A stretch of DNA of 64,000 nucleotides from Hymenobacter chitinivorans DSM 11115 (GTDB taxonomy: Bacteria > Bacteroidota > Bacteroidia > Cytophagales > Hymenobacteraceae): contig NZ_PGFA01000005.1 of the NCBI RefSeq assembly GCF_002797555.1, forward strand, positions 1 to 64,000, written 5' to 3'. The translations under genes and the position numbers were made by a program. Positions within the stretch are counted from its first letter, which is position 1; every line of letters begins with the position of its first letter. This document shows, one piece after another, positions 48,729-57,257 of this stretch. The notes under the pieces are model-generated. The model had not been told where the DNA came from. It saw only the letters and a program-made list of their open reading frames with translations, and made no database searches.

Positions 48729-50753
48729 CTTCCAGTCCAGCGTGCCGTCAACAGGCTTTTTATCGTCGCCAGGCTTGGGTTTTTCGTCATCGGGCTTGAT
48801 AAGGCGGAACTCGACGCGGCGGTTGGTGCGGGCATCTTCCTCGGTTATTTCCTCTTTGAGGGGCTGGGTGCTGCCGTAGCCCATACTCTCGATACGGTTG
48901 GGCTTGAGCTTGCCCTTGACTTCAATGTAGTGGCGAATAGCTTCAGCCCGATCTTTCGAGAGGCTTTCGTTGAAATCCGGGTCGCCCTTGGAATCGGTGT
49001 GGCCCTTTATGCTGAGCCGGAAAGTGGGGTGGTCGACCATGAACAGGGCAATCCGGTCCAGAATCGGGTGCATGGCCGGGCGGATGTTGGCCTTGTCCTG
49101 GTCAAACTCGATGTTCTTAAAAATCAGCGGCAGCCGGTAGTCAATCGAGTTGGTCATGAGCTTCATCACCGTGTCGCCCTTGAGTTCAAACTGCTTCTCT
49201 ACGGTGAAGTAATCCGGGCTCTGAATCAGCAGCACGTAGTGGGAGCCTTCAATCAGGTCAAAGTCGAATGACCCGTCGGGGCGCACGTATTTGCTGGCCA
49301 CCTCGATGCCATTATCGGTATCGATAATGCTAACGATGCCATTGAGGGGCTTACTGCTAACGGAGTCGACCAACGAGCCTTCGATGTGAGTAGTAGCCAG
49401 GGGCTGGGCTTCCATGGGCAGCGGGAAGGAGTAGAGGTCCAGGTTTTTCAGGTCCTTGGCCTCCGAACGGGCATAAAACAGGTTGGTCGATTCCGAGTCA
49501 ATCGTGAAGTAATATTCCGAGCCTTTACCATTTACCAGTGGCCCGATGTTGCGCGGTTCCTGCCAGCGGCCCCGCACGCGGTAGGTTTTGTAGATATCGA
49601 AGTCGCCGTAGTTGAGCAGCTGCCCGCGGGAAGAGAAGTAGAGCACGTTGTAAAGCGGGTGGTAGTAGGGGCTCACCTCACTTTCCCGGGTATTCACCAC
49701 CGGCCCCAGGTTCTGGGCTTTGGTCCACTGCCCGGCCTTGTTTTTGGCCGAATACCAAATATCCGACAACCCAAAGCCGCCGAGCCGGTCGGAGGCAAAG
49801 TAGAGCGTGTCCTCATTGCGCGAGAGGGTCGGCTGGGAGTCCCAGGCCGGGGAATTGACGGTGGTGCCCAGGCTTTTGGGCGTGGTCCACTGCCCGTCCT
49901 TGAACGTGGAGGTGTACAGGTCGCAGTTGCCGTGGCAGGTGGGGCACTCACAGCGGGCAAAGTACAGGGTCTTGCCATCCTTGGTAATGCAGGCCGAACC
50001 CTCGTTGTACTGGGAGTTAATTGGCTTGGGCAGGGGCTCGGCATCGGTCCACGACACGCCCTCCTTGTGGGAGGTGTACAAATCCTCGTCCACGGCGTCC
50101 TGAATACCGCGGGTTTTGCGCTTGGAGGAGAAGATTAGCTGGTCGGCGCCCGAGTTCAGCGTGGGGCCGTAGTCCTCGGCCTTGGAGTTGATGGCGTCGC
50201 CCATGCTGGTGTACACGCCCTTGGGCGGGTGAAACGTGGCAATGCTCTTGCGGTACTCCACGATGTCGTAATACACCTTGAGCGGTACGTAGAGGTCGGC
50301 CTCCTTCTGCTCCAGCGAGTCGTAGTAAAGCTGAATTTTCTTCACGTCCTGGCGGTGGTGCTTCAGGGCCAGGCGGTAGTAGGCCTTGGCCTTTTCCTCG
50401 TTGCCGGCCTTTTCCCAAAGCTGCGCCAGGCGCCAAAGCAGGGGCGTGTCCTTGGCAAAGTTCTGAATGCCGAACAGCGACACGTAGGCTTCGAGCAAGC
50501 TGCGGGCCTGGTTGTAGTTGCGGCGCTTTTCGGCCTTCTGAATGGCTTTCAGGGCTTTCTTGTCCTGAAAGTAAGCCAGCTTGTTGACGTTGATAAAGTC
50601 GGGAGTGCCGTCGGGGCGCACCCGCAGCTGCCGCGTCACTTTGCCAGTCAGCTTACGCGTGGGTGGGGGCGTCGCTTTGTGCTGGGCATGCCCCAGCCCG
50701 AGGAAACTAAAAAAGAGCAAAACGGTGAGCAGCGGGCGTAGAGAGCGGGGCAT
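48726..50753 (-). CDS. porE: PorE-like OmpA-family protein (TPR, propeller, CRD, OmpA)
   Basis: A 675-residue secreted protein. After a signal peptide (MPRSLRPLLTVLLFFSFLGLGHAQ) come a TPR-like part (about 60-140), PD40 blades (NEGSACITKDGKTLYFARC, QPTLSRNEDTLYFASDRLGG), a carboxypeptidase-like regulatory domain (HIEGSLVDSVSSKPLNGIVS) and an OmpA C-terminus (IEFDQDKANIRPAM, LSIKGHTDSKGDP, RRVEFRL). This order and length match PorE of Porphyromonas gingivalis T9SS, which binds peptidoglycan. A different OmpA paralogue cannot be excluded. Confidence 0.8.
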   Translation of the reverse strand: MPRSLRPLLTVLLFFSFLGLGHAQHKATPPPTRKLTGKVTRQLRVRPDGTPDFINVNKLAYFQDKKALKAIQKAEKRRNYNQARSLLEAYVSLFGIQNFAKDTPLLWRLAQLWEKAGNEEKAKAYYRLALKHHRQDVKKIQLYYDSLEQKEADLYVPLKVYYDIVEYRKSIATFHPPKGVYTSMGDAINSKAEDYGPTLNSGADQLIFSSKRKTRGIQDAVDEDLYTSHKEGVSWTDAEPLPKPINSQYNEGSACITKDGKTLYFARCECPTCHGNCDLYTSTFKDGQWTTPKSLGTTVNSPAWDSQPTLSRNEDTLYFASDRLGGFGLSDIWYSAKNKAGQWTKAQNLGPVVNTRESEVSPYYHPLYNVLYFSSRGQLLNYGDFDIYKTYRVRGRWQEPRNIGPLVNGKGSEYYFTIDSESTNLFYARSEAKDLKNLDLYSFPLPMEAQPLATTHIEGSLVDSVSSKPLNGIVSIIDTDNGIEVASKYVRPDGSFDFDLIEGSHYVLLIQSPDYFTVEKQFELKGDTVMKLMTNSIDYRLPLIFKNIEFDQDKANIRPAMHPILDRIALFMVDHPTFRLSIKGHTDSKGDPDFNESLSKDRAEAIRHYIEVKGKLKPNRIESMGYGSTQPLKEEITEEDARTNRRVEFRLIKPDDEKPKPGDDKKPVDGTLDWK

Positions 50754-51022
50754 AAATCAATAAAGCACGAACTCCAGCCCAAATGGCACGGAGAAAGTTC
50801 AAAAATAGGGATTTTCTCATGCAAACAGCATGTTGGGTTTGCTGCCGGAGTGTCGGCTTGGTGTGCCGCCTTGGCCGGTTCAGCTTGCCTAAATTACCTT
50901 TCCCGGGCCGTGGCATAGCACTTGACAAAGCCGTATATTCGGAGGCTCGCTCGCTTCGTTCCGCGCCTGGCCAGCTTTGGCTGTCATTCTGGCACCGCCC
51001 ACCTATCCCTGATACACATCCT

Positions 51023-53524
51023 ATGAGTTCATACGATCCGCGCAAGCCCAAAACGACTACCCTACTCATGACCGAAGACCCCGCCGAAATGGTGTCCATC
51101 GTGGCCACCGACCCGGACCAGCCCTTGTCGGAGCAGGAGTCGCCGGAGCTGCTGCCGCTGCTGCCCGTGCGCAATACCGTGCTGTTTCCCGGCGTAGTGC
51201 TGCCCGTCACGGTTACGCGCAAGAAAAGCATCCGGCTGGTGCGCAAAGCCTACCGCGGCAACAAGATTGTGGGCGTCGTGGCCCAGAAAAATACCCAGAG
51301 CGACGACCCTACGCTGGCCGACCTGTTCGAGGTAGGCACCATGGCCCGCATTCTGAAGCTGTTGGTGCTGCCCGACGGCAACACGACCATCATCATTCAG
51401 GGCCAGAGCCGCTTCCGCATCGAGGAGCAAACCCAGGACACGCCCTACCTCACGGCCCGGGTGAGCTACTTCCCCGAAACGTTCCCGAATAAGAACTCCA
51501 AGGAAGTCAAGGGCCTGGTGTCGTCGCTGAAAGATGCGGCAGCCAAAATGCTCAAGCTCAACCCCGAAATTCCGCAGGAAGCCCAGGTGGCCCTGGATAA
51601 CATCGAGTCCCCGGCCTTTTTGACCCATTTCCTCTCCTCCAACATCAACGTGGAAGTCGGCCTCAAGCAGAAGCTGCTCGAAATCAACGACGGCGTGGAG
51701 CGCGGCACGATGCTGCTGGAGATGATGATGAAGGAAATTCAGCTCCTGGAAATCAAGCACGAAATCCAGACCAAGGTCCACACCGACATCGACCAGCAGC
51801 AGCGCGACTACTTTCTGCGCCAGCAAATCAAGGTGCTACAGGATGAGCTGGGCTTCGACGGGCCCGACCAGGAAATCGAGAAGCTGCGGCAGCGGGCCAA
51901 GGACAAGAAGTGGCCCGAAACCGTGGCCAAACACTTCCATAAGGAGCTTGAAAAGCTGGCCCGCGTGAATCCGCAGGCCGCCGAGTTTCCCATCAGCGTC
52001 AACTACGTCGAGTTCCTGCTCGACTTGCCCTGGGCCGACTACACCAAGGACAACTTCAACCTGAAACGCACCAAGAAAATCCTCGACCAGGACCACTACG
52101 GCCTGGAAAAGGTGAAGGAGCGCATCATCGAGTACCTGGCCGTGCTCAAGCTCAAGCAGGACATGAAGGCCCCGATTCTGTGCCTCTACGGCCCGCCCGG
52201 CGTGGGCAAAACCTCCTTGGGCCGCTCCATTGCCAAGTCCTTGGGCCGCAAGTACGTGCGCATGAGCCTGGGCGGGGTGCGCGACGAGGCCGAAATCCGG
52301 GGGCACCGCAAAACCTACGTGGGAGCCATGCCCGGCCGCATCATTGCCCAAATCAAGAAGGCCGGCGCCTCGAATCCGGTTATCGTGCTCGACGAAATCG
52401 ACAAGATTGCCTCCGACTTCCGTGGCGACCCGAGCTCGGCCCTGCTCGAAGTGCTGGACCCCGAGCAGAACTCGACCTTCACCGACAACTACCTGGAGGT
52501 GGAGTATGACCTCTCAAAAGTACTCTTCATTGCCACGGCCAACTCGCTCGACACCATCCAGCCCGCCCTGCGCGACCGGATGGAAATCATCGACCTGACC
52601 GGCTACACCCTGGAGGAGAAAACCCAGATTGCCAAAAAGCACCTCTGGCCCAAGCAGCTCACCGAGCACGGCCTGAGCCTCAAGGACGTGACCATTACCA
52701 CGCCCGCCTTGCAGCGTGTAATTGACGATTACACCCGCGAGTCGGGGGTGCGGAGCCTGGAGCGCAAGCTCGGGGCCGTGGCCCGCAACATTGCCAAGAA
52801 CAAGGCCATGAAGGAGCCCTTCCCCGAAACGCTGGAGCCCAAGGACGTCAGCAAAATTCTCGGGGCGGCCATCTTCGACCGGGATTTGTACCAGGACAAC
52901 GAAACGGCCGGCGTGGTCACGGGCCTGGCCTGGACGAGCGTGGGCGGCGACATTCTCTTCATCGAAAGCCTGCTGAGTCGGGGCCGGGGCAAGCTCACCT
53001 TGTCGGGCCAGCTGGGCGACGTAATGAAGGAATCGGCCATTACGGCGCTGAGCTACCTGCGCAGCCGGGCCGAGGAGCTGGACATTGACTACCGCGTCTT
53101 CGACCAGTACGACCTGCACATTCACTTCCCCGAGGGTGCCGTGCCCAAGGACGGTCCCAGCGCCGGTATTGCCATCTTCACCAGCATTGCCTCGGTCTTT
53201 ACCCAGCGCAAAATCCGCAGCCACCTGGCCATGACCGGCGAAATCACCCTGCGCGGCAAGGTGCTGCCGGTGGGGGGCATCAAGGAGAAGATTCTGGCTG
53301 CTAAGCGCGCCGGTATCAAGGACGTAATCCTCTGCGAGAAGAATCGCAAGGACATCCTGGAAATCCCGGCCGACTACCTCAAGGACCTGACCGTGCACTA
53401 CGCCGACCGGGTGGACGACGTGCTCAAGGTGGCCTTACTCCAGGAGAAAGTGGCCCACCCCATCAAGCTTACCGTGCGCGACGAACCGGCTATGGCGGCT
53501 TCGGCCAGTGTGGAAGTAGCCTAA
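51023..53524 (+). CDS. lon: ATP-dependent Lon protease
   Basis: An 833-residue AAA+ protease that degrades misfolded and regulatory proteins. N-terminal LON domain (LPLLPVRNTVLFPGVVLPV), Walker A LYGPPGVGKTSLGRS, Walker B VIVLDEIDKI, and the Ser-Lys catalytic dyad in PKDGPSAGIAIF and GGIKEKILAAKRAGI. A frame open from 50783 upstream adds 80 residues not typical of Lon; ATG at 51023 gives MSSYDPRKPKTTTLLM. It diverges from the PorE-like gene. Confidence 0.97.
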   Translation: MSSYDPRKPKTTTLLMTEDPAEMVSIVATDPDQPLSEQESPELLPLLPVRNTVLFPGVVLPVTVTRKKSIRLVRKAYRGNKIVGVVAQKNTQSDDPTLADLFEVGTMARILKLLVLPDGNTTIIIQGQSRFRIEEQTQDTPYLTARVSYFPETFPNKNSKEVKGLVSSLKDAAAKMLKLNPEIPQEAQVALDNIESPAFLTHFLSSNINVEVGLKQKLLEINDGVERGTMLLEMMMKEIQLLEIKHEIQTKVHTDIDQQQRDYFLRQQIKVLQDELGFDGPDQEIEKLRQRAKDKKWPETVAKHFHKELEKLARVNPQAAEFPISVNYVEFLLDLPWADYTKDNFNLKRTKKILDQDHYGLEKVKERIIEYLAVLKLKQDMKAPILCLYGPPGVGKTSLGRSIAKSLGRKYVRMSLGGVRDEAEIRGHRKTYVGAMPGRIIAQIKKAGASNPVIVLDEIDKIASDFRGDPSSALLEVLDPEQNSTFTDNYLEVEYDLSKVLFIATANSLDTIQPALRDRMEIIDLTGYTLEEKTQIAKKHLWPKQLTEHGLSLKDVTITTPALQRVIDDYTRESGVRSLERKLGAVARNIAKNKAMKEPFPETLEPKDVSKILGAAIFDRDLYQDNETAGVVTGLAWTSVGGDILFIESLLSRGRGKLTLSGQLGDVMKESAITALSYLRSRAEELDIDYRVFDQYDLHIHFPEGAVPKDGPSAGIAIFTSIASVFTQRKIRSHLAMTGEITLRGKVLPVGGIKEKILAAKRAGIKDVILCEKNRKDILEIPADYLKDLTVHYADRVDDVLKVALLQEKVAHPIKLTVRDEPAMAASASVEVA

Positions 53525-53547
53525 GCTTTAGCCCTAGCTGATGAAAC

Positions 53548-53587
53548 GCGTGGGAAGGTTGGGAAAGTCCTCCCGGTCTTCCCACGC
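53548..53587 (+). terminator. Hairpin after lon
   Basis: GCGTGGGAAG and CTTCCCACGC form a perfect 10-bp stem 24 nt after the stop; the T run is weak. A second small inverted repeat (GGAGTT/AACTCC) lies at 53648-53664. Confidence 0.5.
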
Positions 53588-53730
53588 TTGTTGTAGAGCC
53601 CTGCGGAATGTTCCCGAGCCCGGAAACATTTGTTTGCAAGCCCAGGGGGAGTTCTCGCAACTCCTGGTACAATAAAATAGCCGTCCGGACGTCTTACCCG
53701 GGATGCTTCCCAATCACCTATCTTAGAGGT

Positions 53731-54801
53731 ATGAATCAACTGCTACGCCGCTCGGCTTTCGTGGGCTTTACATTGCTTGGCCTGGGCAGTTTGCTGGCCC
53801 GGCCGGCCGCCGCCCAGATTGGCGGGCAGCAGGCTTTTTCCTTTCTGAATCTGCCGCCCAGCGCCAAGCTGGCCGGGCTGGGGGGCGTCAACGTGTCGTC
53901 CCGCGACGCCGATGGCACCATGCTCTACGGCAATCCGGCCCTGCTCAACAAGGAAATGGACGGACGTTTGGCCCTGGGTTACGTCGATTTTCTGGCTGAT
54001 ATCAAGCAAAGCACTGCGACCTACGTGTTTAACACCGAGCGGGCCGGTCGTTTCGGCGTGGGCCTGACGTACCTCGACTACGGACAGTTTGAGCAGGTCG
54101 ACGCGGCGGGCAACAGTCTCGGGCAGTTTTCGGTCAGCGAATACGCCCTGGGCGTGTCGGATGCCTATACCAGCGGCAACTTCACCCTGGCCGGGACTCT
54201 GAAGCTGGCCGTGTCGGGCATTGCCGGTAACCACTCCGTAGCTACTCTGGCCGACGTGGGCGCGCTGTTCAAGCATCCTACTCAGGATTTCAACGTGGGC
54301 CTGGTGGTGCGCAACGCCGGAATTCAGCTCAAGCCCTACGCCGGCTCCGCCCGGGAGCCTATGCCCCTCGACGTGCAGCTGGGTACTTCCTTCAAGCCCG
54401 AGCACATGCCCCTGCGCATCTCCATCACGGCCCACCACCTGCAGCAGCTCGACATTGTGTACCTCGACCCCAACATCCGCGGGCAGCTCGATGAGGATGG
54501 CAACGAAGTTAAGCCCAAGAAAAGCCTGGGCGACAAAATTGCCCGCCACTTCGTAGTGGGTGGGGAGCTGATTCTGGGCAAAAACCTGAACGTGCGCCTG
54601 GGCTACAACCACCTGCAGCGCCGGGAGCTCCGCCTCGACAATACCGCGGGCGGGGCCGGTATCAGCTTCGGGGTAATGCTGCGCATCAGCCAGTTTCAGC
54701 TCGACTACACCCGGGCCGGCTACCACGCCTCGGGCGCGGCCAACTACTTCACCGTGGCCCGCAACATCGACACGCTCTTCAAGAAAAGCGACGCGCAATA
54801 G
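53731..54801 (+). CDS. porQ: Type IX secretion system protein PorQ
   Basis: A 356-residue outer-membrane protein. Signal peptide MNQLLRRSAFVGFTLLGLGSLLARPAAAQ. The start IGGQQAFSFLNLPPSAKLAGLGGVNVSSRDADGTMLYGNPALLN (in pieces) is typical PorQ. The rest is barrel-like and ends FTVARNIDTLFKKSDAQ. In P. gingivalis PorQ works with PorU, PorV and PorZ in attaching cargo to the surface. ATG at 53731 was preferred to a start at 53608. It lies between lon and hslU. Confidence 0.92.
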   Translation: MNQLLRRSAFVGFTLLGLGSLLARPAAAQIGGQQAFSFLNLPPSAKLAGLGGVNVSSRDADGTMLYGNPALLNKEMDGRLALGYVDFLADIKQSTATYVFNTERAGRFGVGLTYLDYGQFEQVDAAGNSLGQFSVSEYALGVSDAYTSGNFTLAGTLKLAVSGIAGNHSVATLADVGALFKHPTQDFNVGLVVRNAGIQLKPYAGSAREPMPLDVQLGTSFKPEHMPLRISITAHHLQQLDIVYLDPNIRGQLDEDGNEVKPKKSLGDKIARHFVVGGELILGKNLNVRLGYNHLQRRELRLDNTAGGAGISFGVMLRISQFQLDYTRAGYHASGAANYFTVARNIDTLFKKSDAQ

Positions 54802-54881
54802 ACTCTTTTGCCGCCAACGGCGCACCTTTGCCGGCGGCGTAACCTTCCGGGCCTCTGGCCTGTTTCCTGCCAACCTTTCGC

Positions 54882-54916
54882 CGCAGTTCCTGGTAACAAG
54901 GAACTGCGCTCTTTTT
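54882..54916 (+). terminator. Terminator after porQ
   Basis: CGCAGTTCCT and AGGAACTGCG flank GGTAACA, followed by CTCTTTTTAG. Confidence 0.75.
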
Positions 54917-54940
54917 AGTAGTCCGCCTTCCTCTCCACCT

Positions 54941-56353
54941 ATGCTCGACTCCGCCACGTTTCTCACCCCGGCCCAGATTGTGGCCGAACTCGACAAGTAC
55001 ATCATCGGCCAGCACGATGCCAAGCGCCACGTCGCCATTGCGCTGCGCAACCGCTGGCGCCGCTTGCACGCCCCGCTGGATATGCAGCGCGAAATCGTGC
55101 CCAACAACATCCTGATGATTGGCTCCACCGGGGTCGGCAAAACCGAAATTGCCCGCCGCCTGGCCAGCATTGCCAACGCGCCTTTCACCAAAGTTGAAGC
55201 CTCCAAGTTTACCGAGGTCGGCTACGTGGGCCGCGACGTGGAAAGCATGGTGCGCGACCTGGTCGAGCAGTCGGTCAATATGGTCAAGCAGCGCCGCAAG
55301 GAGGAAGTCAAGAGCCGGGCTGCCCAGGCCGTGGAAGACATCATCCTCGACGCCCTGATTCCGCCCGTGACGGGCAGTGGCCTAGCTGCTACCAAGCCCT
55401 CCGTGGGCTTCGGTGCGGAAGGCGCCCTGCCCGACTCCGACTACGAGCTTAATGAGCGGACCCGGGAAAAGTTTCGCCTCAAAATCCGCAACGGCGAGCT
55501 GGAAGACCGCAAAATTGACATCCAGGTACAGCAGAACAATACGCCGGGCATTGGCGTAATGGGCGGCCCGGCCGGCATGGATGAGGCCTCCATGGCCGGC
55601 CTGCAGGATATGCTGGGCAGCATGCTACCCAAGAAAACCCGCAAGCGCAAAGTCACCATTGCCGAGGCCCGCAAAATTCTGCTCGACGAGGAAGCCGCCA
55701 AGCTCATCGACATGGACGAGGTCAAGGATGAAGCCATCCGCCAAGCCGAGAATGCCGGCATCATCTTCATCGACGAGATTGATAAAGTCGCCAGCCGGGC
55801 CGGCAAGGGTGGGGGAGGCGGGCCCGATGTGAGCCGGGAAGGCGTGCAGCGCGACCTGCTGCCCATCGTGGAGGGCAGCGCCGTGAGCACCAAGTACGGC
55901 ATTATCCACACCGACCACATCTTGTTCATTGCCGCCGGCGCCTTCCACGTAGCCAAGCCCAGCGACCTGATTCCTGAGCTGCAAGGCCGCTTCCCGATTC
56001 GCGTCGAGCTGCAGAGCCTAACCAAGGACGACTTCTTCTGCATCCTGAAAGACCCCAAGAATGCGCTGACCAAGCAGTACGAAGCCCTGCTGCAGGCCGA
56101 GGAGGTGCAGCTCTCCTTTGATGACGCAGCCTTGGAGCGTCTGGCCGAAATTGCCTTTGAGGTCAATTCTGAAGTCGAGAATATCGGGGCCCGCCGCCTG
56201 CACACCGTCATGAGCCGCCTGCTCAACGACATTCTCTTCGACGTGCCCGACGTTATCGGCGCCCACGCTCAGATTCAGATTACCAAGGACTTGGTTGAGG
56301 AAAGGCTGCGTGACATGGTTCGCAACCGTGACCTGAGCCAGTATATTCTCTGA
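54941..56353 (+). CDS. hslU: HslU, ATPase of the HslUV protease
   Basis: A 470-residue Clp/Hsp100 AAA+ unfoldase. Opening TPAQIVAELDKYIIGQHDAKRHVAIALRNRWRR (in parts), Walker A GSTGVGKTEIARR, Walker B IIFIDEIDKVAS, and the C-terminal tail LSQYIL that docks into HslV. It feeds substrates to the HslV peptidase; no hslV gene is adjacent, which is unusual as the two are often one operon. It precedes an SDR gene after an inverted-word region. Confidence 0.95.
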   Translation: MLDSATFLTPAQIVAELDKYIIGQHDAKRHVAIALRNRWRRLHAPLDMQREIVPNNILMIGSTGVGKTEIARRLASIANAPFTKVEASKFTEVGYVGRDVESMVRDLVEQSVNMVKQRRKEEVKSRAAQAVEDIILDALIPPVTGSGLAATKPSVGFGAEGALPDSDYELNERTREKFRLKIRNGELEDRKIDIQVQQNNTPGIGVMGGPAGMDEASMAGLQDMLGSMLPKKTRKRKVTIAEARKILLDEEAAKLIDMDEVKDEAIRQAENAGIIFIDEIDKVASRAGKGGGGGPDVSREGVQRDLLPIVEGSAVSTKYGIIHTDHILFIAAGAFHVAKPSDLIPELQGRFPIRVELQSLTKDDFFCILKDPKNALTKQYEALLQAEEVQLSFDDAALERLAEIAFEVNSEVENIGARRLHTVMSRLLNDILFDVPDVIGAHAQIQITKDLVEERLRDMVRNRDLSQYIL

Positions 56354-56471
56354 GATGGTGAAATAGTGAAATGGTGAGTGCCGTTCAACGGCGACCGGCC
56401 GCCTGCGTAAGTAGATGTCGGTGGCAGTCGTCGAACGGCACCCACTATTTCATCATCTCACCATCTCACCG
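56354..56471. repeat. Inverted word array (CACCATCTCACTATTTCACC type) between hslU and SDR
   Basis: The left arm after the hslU stop (GATGGTGAAATAGTGAAATGG ... GTGCCGTTC, 56354-56386) mirrors the right arm (GAACGGCAC ... CACTATTTCATC ... CCATCTCACC, 56433-56470), which ends one base before the ATG at 56472. Confidence 0.75.
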
Positions 56472-57200
56472 ATGCACTATTATATTATTACCGGGGCCAG
56501 CCGAGGGTTGGGTAAAGCCTTGGCCGAATCTATCCTGCGCCAGCCCGGTACTACCGTAGTTGGCGTGTCGCGCCATGCTACCATCGAGCATGAGCGGTAC
56601 CAGCACCAGCCCCTGGATTTGTCCGACATTGCTGCCGTCGAGAATAACCTGCATAAGGTATTTCCCCGCTGGCCGGATGCCGCCAGTGTTACGCTGATCA
56701 ACAATGCGGCCGTGGTGGGTGAAATCGGCTACGTGGGTGAGCAGGCCAATGAGCACTACAACTTCGTATTTGACGTAAACCTGGTGGCTCCGGCCATGCT
56801 CATGAATACGTTTCTAAGCGCCTATTCCGGCCTGAGCGTAGCGCGAACGGTACTCAACATCAGCAGCGGGGCCGCCCAGCGCCCCGTCGATGGGTGGGCT
56901 GCGTACTGCGCCTCTAAAGCGGCATTAGAAGCCCTGACTACCACCGCCCACAAAGAGCAGGAGTTGCGCGGCTCCGGCGTCCGGGTCCGCAGCCTGTCGC
57001 CGGGCGTCATCGATACGGGTATGCAGGAGCACATCCGGGCCGCCGACCCCACGAGCTTCAGCGAGGCCGCCCGCTTCGCCGATTACCACACCCAAGGTCA
57101 GCTAGCCTCAGCGGAACAGGTAGCCAGCAAAATCTTGGCTTGGCTGCAACGCCCAATGGGAGATTCTAAACAGGTGTTGCTTCGTTTAGCGGATCTGTAA
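56472..57200 (+). CDS. SDR-family oxidoreductase, sepiapterin reductase-like
   Basis: A 242-residue SDR. Cofactor motif ITGASRGLGKALAE, LINNAAVVGEIG, catalytic Ser region LNISSGAAQRPVDGWAAYCASKAAL (Ser, Tyr-x3-Lys), and LSPGVIDTGMQEHIR. The wording is nearest to bacterial sepiapterin-reductase-like or benzil-reductase-like proteins; substrate unknown. ATG at 56472 starts MHYYIITGASRGLG; a start at 56415 is not typical. A strong terminator follows. Confidence 0.88.
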   Translation: MHYYIITGASRGLGKALAESILRQPGTTVVGVSRHATIEHERYQHQPLDLSDIAAVENNLHKVFPRWPDAASVTLINNAAVVGEIGYVGEQANEHYNFVFDVNLVAPAMLMNTFLSAYSGLSVARTVLNISSGAAQRPVDGWAAYCASKAALEALTTTAHKEQELRGSGVRVRSLSPGVIDTGMQEHIRAADPTSFSEAARFADYHTQGQLASAEQVASKILAWLQRPMGDSKQVLLRLADL

Positions 57201-57204
57201 AGAC

Positions 57205-57240
57205 AAAAAAAGCCCCGGTCGTGTGACCGGGGCTTTTTTA
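57205..57240. terminator. Terminator between SDR and SusD genes
   Basis: AAAAAAAGCCCCGGTC and GACCGGGGCTTTTTT flank GTGT; A and T runs suit both convergent genes. Confidence 0.85.
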
Positions 57241-57257
57241 TGAAGGGTGAATCCTGT

